From Akkermansiaceae bacterium (GTDB lineage: Bacteria; Verrucomicrobiota; Verrucomicrobiia; Verrucomicrobiales; Akkermansiaceae), in NCBI GenBank assembly GCA_013041925.1, contig JABDRB010000029.1, positions 124,001 through 188,000 on the forward strand: DNA of 64,000 bases. The letters are read 5' to 3'. The translations under genes were made by a program, and so were the position numbers. Every line of letters starts with the position of its first letter. Position 1 is the first letter of the stretch. Shown here piece after piece: positions 18,300 to 27,570 of the stretch. Under the pieces are notes generated by a model that saw only the letters and a list, made by a program, of their open reading frames with translations, searched no databases and was not told the origin of the DNA.

Positions 18300-20045
18300 T
18301 TAGGCGGTTTCCAGTGGGTCGTCGCTCGTTGGCACCCGCATCTCCTGAGGCGACGGGTTCTCTTTCACGATTTTGGCAATGCGTTTAGCAAAGTAATACA
18401 TGCGCTTTAAGTATTCGATCAGTTCGGATTCAAGGTGGAAGGCGATCATTCGTTGGGGTTCGTCGGCGACAAGTCGCTGGGAGAGATGTTTTTCCGCCGC
18501 GCTAGCGAGTTCCGAAATACGTGGTTTCGCGGTGATCACCTCATCGGCTGCACCGTGGTCATTGGCCACCAGCGCGTCGACCGCCTGGGCGACCTGTCGG
18601 CTGACTTCCTGATGGAAGTGGCTGAGGACTTTACGGGTGGATTCGCTGATGACGAGGCTGGCATTGAGTCGCCCGCGGCCCGACTCTACCAGGTTGGTTT
18701 CCACCATGTCGGCAATGTTTTCCAAGTAGTTGGCGACCGCGAGGTAGCGATGCATGAGGTCCGATTGTTTTTCATCAAGGTTTTCACGTGATAACGCACC
18801 GAGATACCGCAAGATGGCCGTGTGGATTTCATCGATATGAGAGTCCATTTTCCAGAGTTGACGGAGATCTTCCGTGTTTCCATCGATGACGGTTTCAAGC
18901 GCGCCGTCTGTGATCTGAATGACGGCCTTACCCATTCGGTTGAGTTCGAGTCGGGTGGCGTTCAGCGCGAGTGCAGGGGTGCTGAGTAAGACGGAATCGA
19001 GGTACTTGGGGCGTGACTTTTCGGCCTCGGTGAAGGGCCGGTCAGGGATGAGTTTGACCACCCATTTTCCGATCGGGCCGACCAGCCAGATGAAAATCAG
19101 GGTATTGGTGACATTGAAAACCGTGTGGGCGTTGGCGATCTGACGGGGAGTTTCTGAGGCGAGTCGCTGAGCGCCATCGAGGCCAGCAGCCTGCGGTGAG
19201 ATGATTTTTACCCATTCTGCAAGCTGGGGGATGAAGAAAAACCAGAGGATGACCCCGGCCATATTAAACAGGACATGCACGGTGACGGCACGTTTGGCTT
19301 CCAGCGATTTCCCTAACGAGGCGAGCCAAGCGGTAAAGCATGTGCCAATGTTAGCACCAAAGATGAGTGCAATGCCAGCGGGGAGGGGGAGGAAACCTTG
19401 GCTGGCGAGAACAATGACAATGCCCGTGGTTGCCGAGGAACTCTGCACCAGTGCCGTGAATAACGCACCAAAGGCAATCCCTAACAAGGGGGAGTTCATG
19501 TTTCTCATGAACTCAATAAATGGCGCATACGATTGCAGGGGCTTGGTGCCATCGCTCATCAGTTGCATCCCGTAAAAAACAAGTCCCAGACCCATGATCA
19601 TTTTCCCATAATGACGGATGTGTTCGTTTTTGAGAAAAAAGGAGAGTGAGAACCCTGTGCCAATGAGAAGCAGCGCATACTGGGTGACTTTGAAGGCGAT
19701 GATTTGTGCCGTCATCGTGGTGCCGATGTTGGCTCCCATGATGATTCCGATTGATTGGGAGAGGTTCATCAGGCCTGCCGAGATGAACCCGACGACGAGC
19801 ACCGTCGTGACGGAAGACGACTGAATGATGGAGGTGATCACCGCGCCTGCTATCGCGCCAGTGAATCGGTTGGTGGTGAGTTTGGAGAGGATTTTTCTCA
19901 GACCATCACCGGCAATCAGTTTCAGCGCGGCGGCCATCTGGTCCATGCCAAAAAGAAACAGCGCGAGCCCGCCTATCAGACCCATCAGGATGGCCCCCCA
20001 TTCGAGACCAGAGTGGGTGAGGATGTCGGTGGCAAAAACGATCAC
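18300..20045 (-). CDS. Na+/phosphate cotransporter with PhoU-like C-terminal domain
   Basis: The 581-residue protein matches the NptA/PNaS family. Two inverted repeats carry the QSSS signatures (ITSIIQSSSVTTVLVVGF and ALVQSSSATTGIVIVLAS) that line the transport site, with about 8-9 membrane helices in the first 340 residues. The last 230 residues are alpha-helical and PhoU-like (HLESELIEYLKRMYYFAKRI near the end), a cytoplasmic regulatory domain common in this family. It should import inorganic phosphate with sodium. It is transcribed away from the region at 20 kb and converges on the DUF368 gene. Confidence 0.92.
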   Translation of the reverse strand: MIVFATDILTHSGLEWGAILMGLIGGLALFLFGMDQMAAALKLIAGDGLRKILSKLTTNRFTGAIAGAVITSIIQSSSVTTVLVVGFISAGLMNLSQSIGIIMGANIGTTMTAQIIAFKVTQYALLLIGTGFSLSFFLKNEHIRHYGKMIMGLGLVFYGMQLMSDGTKPLQSYAPFIEFMRNMNSPLLGIAFGALFTALVQSSSATTGIVIVLASQGFLPLPAGIALIFGANIGTCFTAWLASLGKSLEAKRAVTVHVLFNMAGVILWFFFIPQLAEWVKIISPQAAGLDGAQRLASETPRQIANAHTVFNVTNTLIFIWLVGPIGKWVVKLIPDRPFTEAEKSRPKYLDSVLLSTPALALNATRLELNRMGKAVIQITDGALETVIDGNTEDLRQLWKMDSHIDEIHTAILRYLGALSRENLDEKQSDLMHRYLAVANYLENIADMVETNLVESGRGRLNASLVISESTRKVLSHFHQEVSRQVAQAVDALVANDHGAADEVITAKPRISELASAAEKHLSQRLVADEPQRMIAFHLESELIEYLKRMYYFAKRIAKIVKENPSPQEMRVPTSDDPLETA

Positions 20046-20336
20046 GCCCCCGTTATTACAGATTTTTTCTGCGAGGGCAATGCGTCATCAGATGAATCCG
20101 TCTTGGCTATCGATGGCGTCACCGGCGGACGATGATGTAAGTTCTTTTGGCGGGCCCCTGCTTTGATGCAGTTACAAGGGAAGGTGTATAAGGATAACCA
20201 GAGAAAAATTCTCCGCTGCAATACCCTGCCCCCACCAAAAGATGTGTGTGTGTTGGCAAATTTATCGGATCAGAACGTTGGGGCAACGCCCCTCTGTTGG
20301 ATGAATTGATTTTTGTTAGTCTAGATGGTCTGGGGT

Positions 20337-20519
20337 TCAATCGCCGCTGTTATCGACGAGTTCTTCTAACATTCGAGCTACTGTCTCGGAGGGGGGACAG
20401 CCCCATTTCTCCGTCTTGGCAATAATGAGGGCCTGGACTTTGGGCGTGTAGAGTCTTGGATCGAAGGCAATGACTTGCTCGATATCTTCTCGATTCGCTT
20501 TCTTTTCGTCCCTTCCCAT
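20337..20519 (-). CDS. Small hypothetical protein divergent from HTH gene
   Basis: A 60-residue, charged, mostly helical protein (starts MGRDEKKANREDIEQVIAFD, ends MLEELVDNSGD). No known family is recognised. Support comes from its placement: its start lies 15 bases from a perfect AGGTAA/TTACCT palindrome and it is divergent from an HTH gene, as in repressor-controlled pairs. It could be an antitoxin-like or DNA-associated small protein; the function is not known. Confidence 0.5.
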   Translation of the reverse strand: MGRDEKKANREDIEQVIAFDPRLYTPKVQALIIAKTEKWGCPPSETVARMLEELVDNSGD

Positions 20520-20534
20520 GACGGGGTCAACATC

Positions 20535-20550
20535 TTACCTAAACAGGTAA
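20535..20550. promoter_or_regulatory. Operator-like palindrome TTACCTAAACAGGTAA
   Basis: Perfect 6-bp arms (20535-20540 and 20545-20550) are separated by AAAC. It sits 15 bp upstream of the 60-residue gene's start and in the region divergent from the HTH gene at 20644. It is a likely binding site for that HTH protein, by position only. Confidence 0.55.
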
Positions 20551-20565
20551 TCGTCAACACGAAAA

Positions 20566-20633
20566 AGGTATTTATTTATTTTTTTTAACGAAGAGGACAT
20601 TTTTCATCTTTCTTTCTCTAGCAAAAAAGGTAA
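20566..20633. promoter_or_regulatory. Additional AGGTA half-sites in the divergent region
   Basis: AAAAAGGTAT (AGGTA at 20566) and AAAAAAGGTAA (AGGTAA at 20628-20633) repeat the palindrome half-site in the same orientation. Starts are 21 and 62 bp apart, near whole helical turns. The last site ends 10 bp before the ATG at 20644. Confidence 0.4.
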
Positions 20634-20643
20634 TGATATCGTC

Positions 20644-21111
20644 ATGGAGAAGAGCTTTTCAGCATTATTCTTTGGCTGGATGGAATCCAATGGTTTCAGC
20701 GCGAGGGATGTGGCCAAGTTGCTTAACAAAGAAGCGCAAACGGTATTCAACTGGAGAACCAAGGGGGTTCCCAAGAGTCAGGTTTTTGCCTGCCAGTCGC
20801 TGATGGATCAAAAAGAGCAGGAAAGAAGGATCGAGAGTGCCAAGAATACTCTCGTGCTGCACCCGACCTATGCGCAGTTTAGTCGATGGAATAAAGCGGC
20901 GCTTGAGTCGGGCATGACGATTGAAGATTGGGCCTTTAGTGGTATGGAAATGATGGCAGATCGTTATTTTGCTGCGATGGATGGCAAGGGCGCGCACGGT
21001 TCATCCCCTCGCTACACCCCCGGTCGCGAAACATCACATATTCCTCGAGTTGCCAAAAATCGGACACCATCTGACAGCCCGAGCGATTTACAATCGGGTG
21101 ATTGTGAATGA
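20644..21111 (+). CDS. Small HTH protein, probable transcriptional regulator
   Basis: This 155-residue protein has a Cro/Xre-like helix-turn-helix at residues about 14-50 (FSARDVAKLLNKEAQTVFNW, then the recognition-helix region RTKGVPKSQVFACQS). The C-terminal 60 residues are low in predicted structure and Ser/Pro/Arg-rich. AGGTAA repeats upstream suggest autoregulation and control of the divergent 60-residue gene. No phage genes surround it. The exact family was not recognised beyond HTH. Confidence 0.65.
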   Translation: MEKSFSALFFGWMESNGFSARDVAKLLNKEAQTVFNWRTKGVPKSQVFACQSLMDQKEQERRIESAKNTLVLHPTYAQFSRWNKAALESGMTIEDWAFSGMEMMADRYFAAMDGKGAHGSSPRYTPGRETSHIPRVAKNRTPSDSPSDLQSGDCE

Positions 21112-21388
21112 TGAGGCGGATCGCTTGAATGGAAGGTGCCTCGTCCGCCGGGTAGATCGCCCATGACGATGCGGGCGGGTCTTGATGCAGGGCTGCTGCC
21201 GGCTGATGCTGGATCGCTGTGATTTTTCAGCTTGATCTCTTTTTGTCGCTGGATGGTTCTTCAGGCTCAAGGGTTAGGGCGCCGATTTCAAAATAAACAC
21301 TCGTTTTAATAAAATAGATATTTCTACTGGATTTATTTTTCACCGATCTTAGCCTAACGGGGCTTTAGGTGTGTTTTTTTGAAATCCA

Positions 21389-22891
21389 GTGAATCAGCGT
21401 AAAAATATAAAAGCGACAATCATGTTAAGCATGATCGTCTGTTTGCTGTCGGCAGGCCTAGCGCTGGGAGCCCGGCTCGATGTCTGGGCTGGCACGCTTG
21501 GTACAAGTACATTCACAACAGGCCAAGGCGGTGCCAGTAGTGTTGAGTTTCAAAATTCTGGGCTGGGTGTTACAACAACAGGAGGTAAAGATTTTCTTGT
21601 TCTGAGCAGTTTTACGACGGCGAATACGGATGCGGAGAAGGATAGGAACCGCGCTGGGCGGTGGCAGATTGCCACCGATTATACGGGAGGTAACTACACA
21701 TACAGCACGGCCATGAGCAGTGTGAGTGGGTCAGCGATTTACGAACGTTGGATGCAGGGGAAACAGGTAGTCGGAAGCAGTGATTACGGCTCCGTCAATA
21801 TGAATGGGATCTACAATTTCGGCTCGTCCGGAAGTCATTCCTTTGACCTTTATCACCGCACCAATGGTGGGTCCGATGTCGTCACACGCAACGGCTCCAT
21901 GCTGGTCGTGAGTCTGAATGTTGCCGGAACGACATTGAGGCATGGCACCGCCCAGCAGGACTCCTCCATCACCGCCAACGGGCCTACGCCGTATATGTCG
22001 ACAACGACCAGCGACTCGTGGTCAAAGGTAAAGCAATCATCAGGCGGGTCAGATCTTGCAGCCACCATTGACGTCAGTGAGTATGGTGGCGAGGTTTTTG
22101 TCGCCGCATCGATGAACTGTAATAAATTGGGTTCAGGAGGAGACGCTGTAAAAGGTGATTGGCAATTGGTGCTTTATGACTCGGGAGGCACCGAGGTCGA
22201 GCGCTTAGGAACCTCAATCCAACGTGTGGTGGTTGATGCAAATAAAGACGACGGTGCCGCGATGCTCTACGCCACCACGAGCGACCTAGACGCAGGAACC
22301 TACACCGTGAAGCTGGAGCAGAAAGTGGATGCCGCATCCGCTACCGCTGGGCTCGGTGTCGAAACATTCAACGCATCCATCAATGCGGTCGCACTAACCT
22401 TGCAGGATGGTGATGAGGCGGGGCAACGGTTTGAAAGTTTTTCCGTGGGTAATACCGATACGGAGGATAACGCTACGGGGACGCCTCAAAGAGCCGTTGA
22501 GGATAATTTTATCACGATCCCAGAAGATCAGGGGCTCATTCTCGCCTCTCATTACACAACATCGGGGGATGGCGTTCAGACCGGCGATTCATCCATCAGT
22601 CTCTATAACCTGGGTGATACGGAATCCGTCTATGATTCAGTGAATACCCTTCGATCAGTTGGGAGTAACGGGCCGTCTGGCGCAGGTGGGGTGATTGGTT
22701 ACGCTGATTCTCTTACTGCAGGAGACTATGAAGCTGCGCTGAACTTCCTGAGTGATGCCAATACCTTTTCGCTCACCGACGCGAATCTGGTTGGTTTCGC
22801 CACAGTGAGCGTGCCTGAGCCTAGCATGGTCTCTCTTTTAGCGCTTTTTGCCACGGCATGCATGTTTAATCGCCGTCGATTTTCGCGTTAG
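21389..22891 (+). CDS. PEP-CTERM sorting domain protein
   Basis: The 500-residue secreted protein has a signal peptide with core IMLSMIVCLLSAGLALG (an alternative start at ATG 21422 fits equally well). It ends with VPEPSMVSLLALFATACMF and NRRRFSR, the PEP motif, hydrophobic helix and basic tail of a PEP-CTERM anchor. The body is Gly/Ser/Thr/Asp-rich and beta-like with no catalytic motif visible, as is usual for PEP-CTERM matrix or surface proteins. It is unrelated in sequence to the first PEP-CTERM protein outside the sorting signal. Confidence 0.85.
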   Translation: MNQRKNIKATIMLSMIVCLLSAGLALGARLDVWAGTLGTSTFTTGQGGASSVEFQNSGLGVTTTGGKDFLVLSSFTTANTDAEKDRNRAGRWQIATDYTGGNYTYSTAMSSVSGSAIYERWMQGKQVVGSSDYGSVNMNGIYNFGSSGSHSFDLYHRTNGGSDVVTRNGSMLVVSLNVAGTTLRHGTAQQDSSITANGPTPYMSTTTSDSWSKVKQSSGGSDLAATIDVSEYGGEVFVAASMNCNKLGSGGDAVKGDWQLVLYDSGGTEVERLGTSIQRVVVDANKDDGAAMLYATTSDLDAGTYTVKLEQKVDAASATAGLGVETFNASINAVALTLQDGDEAGQRFESFSVGNTDTEDNATGTPQRAVEDNFITIPEDQGLILASHYTTSGDGVQTGDSSISLYNLGDTESVYDSVNTLRSVGSNGPSGAGGVIGYADSLTAGDYEAALNFLSDANTFSLTDANLVGFATVSVPEPSMVSLLALFATACMFNRRRFSR

Positions 22892-23026
22892 CGGGCCAAT
22901 CTCTGAGCGTTCCGTTCAGCCTTGCCATGCCTCCGAGCGTGGACTGCGGTTTCTTAATGGTTAAGACATCTTGATCATCGTCATTTCTTTATTGAGCACC
23001 CTGAAGGCAAGGAAATCGAGCCGTGG

Positions 23027-23063
23027 GTCAAAAAAAATCGAATTAGGAGAGATTTTTTTTGAC
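23027..23063. repeat. Perfect 13-bp A/T-tract inverted repeat overlapping a -35 box
   Basis: GTCAAAAAAAATC (23027-23039) and GATTTTTTTTGAC (23051-23063) are exact reverse complements around an 11-base loop. The right arm ends in the TTGAC of the candidate -35 element. Confidence 0.85.
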
Positions 23064-23086
23064 AGACGTCCACTCTCTGCTAGCTT
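23059..23086 (+). promoter_or_regulatory. Candidate sigma70-type promoter for tRNA-Thr/tuf
   Basis: TTGACA (23059-23064) is a perfect -35; 16 bp later TAGCTT (23081-23086) is a weak -10. The T8 tract just upstream could act as an UP element. It lies about 115 bp before the mature tRNA. Confidence 0.5.
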
Positions 23087-23200
23087 GCCGCCCGCTTTCC
23101 CTCGGTAACTCAAGTGGACGAGCTGCTTCTGAACCTGATTTTTTGACGGCTTGGAACGGCGAATTCCTTTGGAAACTAAGGGAATGCTCATGGGCAAATC

Positions 23201-23275
<75 letters not shown>

Positions 23276-23343
23276 GCCTAGAGCAATCAACTAATAAGAA
23301 AAACCAGCAGCCCCTCAAAAGGGCAACCAACAAAACAAACATC

Positions 23344-24528
23344 ATGGCTAAAGAAGCATTTGAAAGGAACAAGCCACACGTAAACGTCGGCACAATCGGT
23401 CACGTTGACCACGGCAAGACAACGCTCACCGCAGCAATCACCAACATCCTTGCAGAAGCAGGCGGTGGTGAAGCTATGGCATACGCTGATATTGACGCCG
23501 CTCCCGAGGAGCGTGAGCGCGGTATCACCATCTCCACAGCACACGTTGAGTATGAAACAGAAAACCGTCACTACGCTCACGTTGACTGCCCAGGTCACGC
23601 TGACTACGTAAAGAACATGATCACCGGTGCCGCCCAGATGGACGGTGGTATCCTCGTTGTATCTGCAGCAGACGGCCCCATGCCTCAGACCCGTGAGCAC
23701 ATCCTGCTTGCTCGTCAGGTTGGTGTCCCCGCACTTGTGGTATTCATGAACAAGACCGACCAGGTCGACGACGACGAACTCCTCGAGCTCGTTGAAATGG
23801 AAATCCGCGAACTTCTCAGCATGTATGAATTTCCTGGTGATGACATTCCCGTCATCAGCGGCTCCGCTCTCAAGGCTCTCGAAGGAGATGCCGATCAGAA
23901 GGCAAACATCCTTAAGCTCATGGAAGCTGTTGACAGCTACATCCCTGAGCCTGAGCGCCCTGTTGATCAAGACTTCCTCATGCCTATCGAGGACGTGTTC
24001 TCGATTGAAGGTCGTGGCACCGTTGCTACCGGTCGTATCGAGCGTGGTATTGTTAAGAAGATGGAAGAAGTTGAGGTTGTCGGTATTCGCGACACCCAAG
24101 TTACAACCGTTACCGACATCGAGATGTTCCGTAAGCTTCTCGACGAAGGTCGTGCAGGCGACAACGTCGGCCTCCTCATGCGTGGTCTTAAGAAAGACGA
24201 TCTCGAGCGTGGTCAGGTTATCGCCAAAAAAGGCAGCGTGACTCCTCACACCGTCTTCAAAGGTGAGATCTACGTTCTCAGTAAGGATGAAGGTGGTCGT
24301 CATACACCCTTCTTCAGCAACTACCGTCCTCAGTTCTACTTCCGTACAACAGACGTAACCGGCAGCATCAAACTTCCCGACGGCGTCGAGATGGTGATGC
24401 CTGGCGACAATGTGGAACTCGAAGTTACTCTTATCACCCCTATCGCCATGGAGAAGACCATGCGTTTCGCAATCCGCGAAGGTGGCCGTACCGTAGGTGC
24501 AGGCCGTGTGGGTGAAATCATCGACTGA
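23344..24528 (+). CDS. tuf: Elongation factor Tu
   Basis: The 394-residue GTPase delivers aminoacyl-tRNA to the ribosome. The start at ATG 23344 ([20 protein letters not shown]) is fixed by family identity; an open frame continues upstream through the tRNA but is not translated. Motifs: G1 [10 protein letters not shown]2 region RERGITI, G3 DCPGHADY, G4 NKTD (in place of the more common NKCD), G5 GSALKALEG. Length is standard. Flanking by tRNA-Thr upstream and tRNA-Trp/secE downstream matches the tufB-type cluster. Confidence 0.98.
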   Translation: MAKEAFERNKPHVNVGTIGHVDHGKTTLTAAITNILAEAGGGEAMAYADIDAAPEERERGITISTAHVEYETENRHYAHVDCPGHADYVKNMITGAAQMDGGILVVSAADGPMPQTREHILLARQVGVPALVVFMNKTDQVDDDELLELVEMEIRELLSMYEFPGDDIPVISGSALKALEGDADQKANILKLMEAVDSYIPEPERPVDQDFLMPIEDVFSIEGRGTVATGRIERGIVKKMEEVEVVGIRDTQVTTVTDIEMFRKLLDEGRAGDNVGLLMRGLKKDDLERGQVIAKKGSVTPHTVFKGEIYVLSKDEGGRHTPFFSNYRPQFYFRTTDVTGSIKLPDGVEMVMPGDNVELEVTLITPIAMEKTMRFAIREGGRTVGAGRVGEIID

Positions 24529-24582
24529 TTTTGACTTAAGTCTGGCGGCCTCCTCCCCGGAGCTGCCAATAGGCTGGTTTTG

Positions 24583-24613
24583 GGGGCACTTCGGTCATTT
24601 GACGGGAGTGCCC
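24583..24613 (+). terminator. Hairpin between tuf and tRNA-Trp
   Basis: The arms GGGGCACT (24583-24590) and AGTGCCCC (24606-24613) form an 8-bp perfect stem. No T run follows, so it may be a processing or attenuation site rather than a full terminator. Confidence 0.45.
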
Positions 24614-24690
24614 CTCAGTCGCCTAAAGAAATCATCACCATCCCGTGGGAACAATACGTCTTCACGGTGATAAAAAATAAAAGACAGCAC

Positions 24691-24766
24691 AGGGAAGTAG
24701 TTCAATTGGTAGAGCGTCGGTTTCCAAAACCGAAAGTTGCAGGTTCGAGTCCTGTCTTCCCTGCCA
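24691..24766 (+). tRNA. tRNA-Trp (anticodon CCA)
   Basis: Acceptor AGGGAAG (24691-24697) pairs with CTTCCCT (24756-24762). The anticodon loop TTCCAAA in GTCGG-TTTCCAAAA-CCGA context gives CCA, the T arm has GGTTCGAGTCC, and CCA is encoded at 24764-24766. It precedes secE as in many bacteria. Confidence 0.97.
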
Positions 24767-24842
24767 TCTTTTTCAGTCAGTCAGCCCATCACTCGAAATA
24801 AGCCAATCAGCTCGCCAAGCGCAAGCTACCCCAACAAAAAGC

Positions 24843-25070
24843 ATGTTCAGGAAAATCGCCACCTTTATCCACGAAGTCAAAGCCGAACTCCGCAAGGCTT
24901 CATGGCCGTGGGAGAATGATCCTAAGATCAAAGGCTTCCAAAAATACAAAGAATTGGTCGACTCGACCCTCGTGGTGCTCGTTGCCATGATCCTGCTCGC
25001 CGGCTTTGTTTCCCTCTTCGACGTGCTTGCTACCAAGGTCCTCGCGATGTTGACCAGTCTTGCCATCTAG
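24843..25070 (+). CDS. secE: Preprotein translocase subunit SecE
   Basis: A 75-residue single-span protein with FIHEVKAELRKASWPWEND, the conserved amphipathic helix of SecE (V-x-x-E-L-x-K-x-x-W-P), followed by one membrane helix (LVVLVAMILLAGFVSLFDVL). It stabilises SecY in the SecYEG channel. It lies directly after tRNA-Trp and before nusG, the universal arrangement. rpmG (L33), often found just upstream in other bacteria, is not here. Confidence 0.95.
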   Translation: MFRKIATFIHEVKAELRKASWPWENDPKIKGFQKYKELVDSTLVVLVAMILLAGFVSLFDVLATKVLAMLTSLAI

Positions 25071-25175
25071 GCACCACACTCTTTCTATTGCCTCCCGTCG
25101 CCGCTGATTCCAGCCATCGGGGAACAAGGCAAGCCACCACCCGATCCACCACCTTCCCAACCACCACCTCATTCT

Positions 25176-25745
25176 ATGCCAGCCATCCCAGAAGCACGCA
25201 AGCAATGGTTCGTCGTTCACGTCCTCTCCGGCCAGGAGCAGAAAGTGCGTGACCGAATCAAACGCCTCGTAGAATCCGAGGAAATGGGCGACTACGTCTT
25301 TGATGTGCTCGTCCCTCAGGAGCGTGTTGAGGAAAATCGCAAAGGAAAAAAGATCGAAACCAAACGTAAGTTTTTCCCCGGATACGTCATCGTCAATATG
25401 AAACTCTTTGATGCCAACAATGACCTCGTCGATAAGACATGGTATTTCATCAAGGAAATGGATGGCGTGATCGGCTTTGCGGGAACAAAACACAAACCCA
25501 TCCCGATGCGCCAGCGTGAGGTGGATGGAATGCTCGGCCAGATCAAGGAACGTGAAGAAAACGTTCGTCCCGCCATCAGCTTCGAAACAGGCGACTCCGT
25601 CAAGGTCGGCGACGGCCCCTTCGAAGGCCAAACCGGCATCATCGAAGAAATCGACCACGAAACCGGCAAACTACTTGTTTCCGTTACCATTTTTGGACGC
25701 GCCACACCCGTCGAGCTCGAAGCTTGGCAGGTAGGAACTGAATAG
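25176..25745 (+). CDS. nusG: Transcription termination/antitermination factor NusG
   Basis: The 189-residue protein has an NGN domain (KQWFVVHVLSGQEQKVRDRI; FPGYVIVNM) and a C-terminal KOW domain (SVKVGDGPFEGQTGIIEEID). NusG binds RNA polymerase clamp helices and links it to Rho or the ribosome. Length is typical. It sits 105 bp after secE and before rplK in the conserved operon. Confidence 0.97.
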   Translation: MPAIPEARKQWFVVHVLSGQEQKVRDRIKRLVESEEMGDYVFDVLVPQERVEENRKGKKIETKRKFFPGYVIVNMKLFDANNDLVDKTWYFIKEMDGVIGFAGTKHKPIPMRQREVDGMLGQIKEREENVRPAISFETGDSVKVGDGPFEGQTGIIEEIDHETGKLLVSVTIFGRATPVELEAWQVGTE

Positions 25746-25821
25746 TTCTCACCTCTCTCTTAATGTCGCCGTGAATAGCGGAATCATTTAACCATAACAA
25801 ATACCAACAACTACCACCACC

Positions 25822-26250
25822 ATGGCCAAGGAAGTCAAATCCGTTCTCAAGCTGCAAATCCTTGCAGGTCAAGCCAATCCATCTCCACCCGTTGGCCCCG
25901 CCCTCGGACAAGCTGGAGTCAACATCATGCAGTTCTGTAAGGACTTCAACGCAGCTACCCAGAAGCAAGCTGGCGATCTCCTCCCTACAGTCATCACTGT
26001 TTACAAAGACGCGTCCTTCACTTTCATCACCAAACAACCACCGGCAGCCGTCCTTCTCAAGAAGGCCGCAAAAATCGCCTCCGGTTCCGGTGAGCCTAAC
26101 AAGGAATCATGCGGCAGTATCACCAAAGACCAGCTTATGGAAGTTGTAGCCGCAAAAATCGCTGACCTCAACACAGACGATCCTGAGCAAGCCGCCAAGA
26201 TCCTCGCCGGCACCGCGCGCCAGATGGGTCTCGAGATCAAAGGAATGTAA
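25822..26250 (+). CDS. rplK: 50S ribosomal protein L11
   Basis: The 142-residue protein has [20 protein letters not shown] at the N-terminus and [14 protein letters not shown], the canonical L11 N-terminal domain that contacts the GTPase-associated centre. The C-terminal rRNA-binding domain includes [10 protein letters not shown]. The start context is ACCACCACCATGG without a clear Shine-Dalgarno sequence. Confidence 0.98.
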   Translation: MAKEVKSVLKLQILAGQANPSPPVGPALGQAGVNIMQFCKDFNAATQKQAGDLLPTVITVYKDASFTFITKQPPAAVLLKKAAKIASGSGEPNKESCGSITKDQLMEVVAAKIADLNTDDPEQAAKILAGTARQMGLEIKGM

Positions 26251-26343
26251 TTAATTTCGTGGGTGAGGCTTCTGTCTCACCGACACAAACCCGCAGGAGG
26301 ACACGGCACACCGCCACGCTCCGCCCGCACTGCAACCAAAACA

Positions 26344-27042
26344 ATGAGCAAAAGAAGCAAACGCTACCAACAGGCGGCCGAACTTGTCGATGTCGACAAG
26401 CAATACGGTCTCGATGACGCCGTAGGGATTATTAAGCAATTCCCTGCACCCAAGTTTGACCCCACCGTCACACTTTCTTTTAAACTGGGTATCGACCCCC
26501 GCAAGAGCGAGCAAATGGTGCGCGGATCCGTTGCCCTGCCTCACGGCACTGGCAAAAACGTCCGCGTCGTCGTATTCGCTAGCGGTGATGCCGCCAAGGC
26601 CGCCGAAGCCGCAGGCGCTGAAGAGGTTGGCATGGAGGAACTCATCAAGAAAGTCCAAGGTGGCTTCACTGATTTTGATGCCGCCATCGCCACTCCAGAC
26701 GCCATGCTTGAGGTGCGCAAGATCGCCCGTGTCCTCGGACCACGTGGCCTCATGCCTAACCCCAAAACAGGCACCGTCACCGATGACACCGCCAGCGCCG
26801 TGAATGCGGTGAAAGCCGGACGGATCGACTACAAACTTGATAAGAACGGTAACGTTTCCGCCGCCATCGGCAAAGCGTCCTTCACCGCCGACAAACTTTC
26901 TGAGAATACTACCGCGCTGATTGAAAGCGTTATTAAGGCCAAGCCCGCAACGGCGAAAGGCAACTATATCCAGAATGTCACCATCGCAGCCAGTATGTGC
27001 CCAGGTGTCGCTCTTGAAGCGTCGCTTTACACCGTTAACTAA
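26344..27042 (+). CDS. rplA: 50S ribosomal protein L1
   Basis: The 232-residue protein starts at ATG 26344 (MSKRSKRYQQAAELVDVDKQ); an in-frame extension to 26263 is not family-like. Conserved blocks include RGSVALPHGTGKNVRVVVFA and LGPRGLMPNPKTGTVT, the L1 signature. It binds 23S rRNA at the stalk and often autoregulates the rplK-rplA mRNA. rplJ follows after 21 bp with a strong Shine-Dalgarno sequence. Confidence 0.98.
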   Translation: MSKRSKRYQQAAELVDVDKQYGLDDAVGIIKQFPAPKFDPTVTLSFKLGIDPRKSEQMVRGSVALPHGTGKNVRVVVFASGDAAKAAEAAGAEEVGMEELIKKVQGGFTDFDAAIATPDAMLEVRKIARVLGPRGLMPNPKTGTVTDDTASAVNAVKAGRIDYKLDKNGNVSAAIGKASFTADKLSENTTALIESVIKAKPATAKGNYIQNVTIAASMCPGVALEASLYTVN

Positions 27043-27063
27043 TCAACCCAAGGAGAAAAGACC

Positions 27064-27570
27064 ATGAATCCTGATAAGAAATACATCATCGACGAGCTCT
27101 TCGAGCGCGTCAACTCATCCCCCTTCGTCTTGGTGGTTGATTACACCGGTATGACGGTGCCTGAGTTCGACGAACTCCGCAATCGCCTCACCCAAAACGG
27201 ATCCGAGTGCCACGTCGCCAAGAACTCTTACATGCGTAAGGCTCTTGAAAACGCGAACCTTCCCGACATCAGCGAGCACCTGCTCGGGCAAACCGCCTTT
27301 GTCACCGGTGAATCCGATGTCTGCGGCGCTGCCAAAACGATCAAGAGCTTCGTCAAGGAGTTCAAGAAACCTGAAGTCAAAACGGGTATCCTCGATGGGG
27401 ATGTGCTCGACAAAGCACAAATCACCGCACTTGCCGATCTGCCGTCTCGCGATGTCCTGCTCTCGCAGCTTCTCGCCGTCATCAACGCACCTGCTACCCA
27501 GTTGGCCCGCACCCTCAACGAGCCTGCAGCATCGCTGGCCCGTGTGATCAAGGCCAAGCACGAAGGTTAA
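27064..27570 (+). CDS. rplJ: 50S ribosomal protein L10
   Basis: This 168-residue protein has the L10 N-terminal RNA-binding domain (VLVVDYTGMTVPEFDELRNR, AKNSYMRKALE) and a C-terminal helix (LARTLNEPAASLARVIKAKH) that holds L7/L12 dimers. AAGGAGAAAAGACC precedes the ATG, a strong ribosome binding site that contrasts with many other genes here. Confidence 0.97.
   Translation: MNPDKKYIIDELFERVNSSPFVLVVDYTGMTVPEFDELRNRLTQNGSECHVAKNSYMRKALENANLPDISEHLLGQTAFVTGESDVCGAAKTIKSFVKEFKKPEVKTGILDGDVLDKAQITALADLPSRDVLLSQLLAVINAPATQLARTLNEPAASLARVIKAKHEG

Larger units (their letters stand above)
22892..23200. other. Leader region of the tRNA-Thr/tuf operon
   Basis: No gene is seen. The region contains the A8/T8 inverted repeat (23027-23063), the best promoter candidate (23059-23086) and a second TTGACG (near 23143-23148) with no clear -10. 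It is the probable promoter region for tRNA-Thr and tuf. Confidence 0.5.

Noticed and set aside
23287-24303. Long open frame (338 codons) antisense to tuf
   Set aside because: Shadow of the highly biased tuf codons; the protein is Cys/Val-rich with no recognisable domain.
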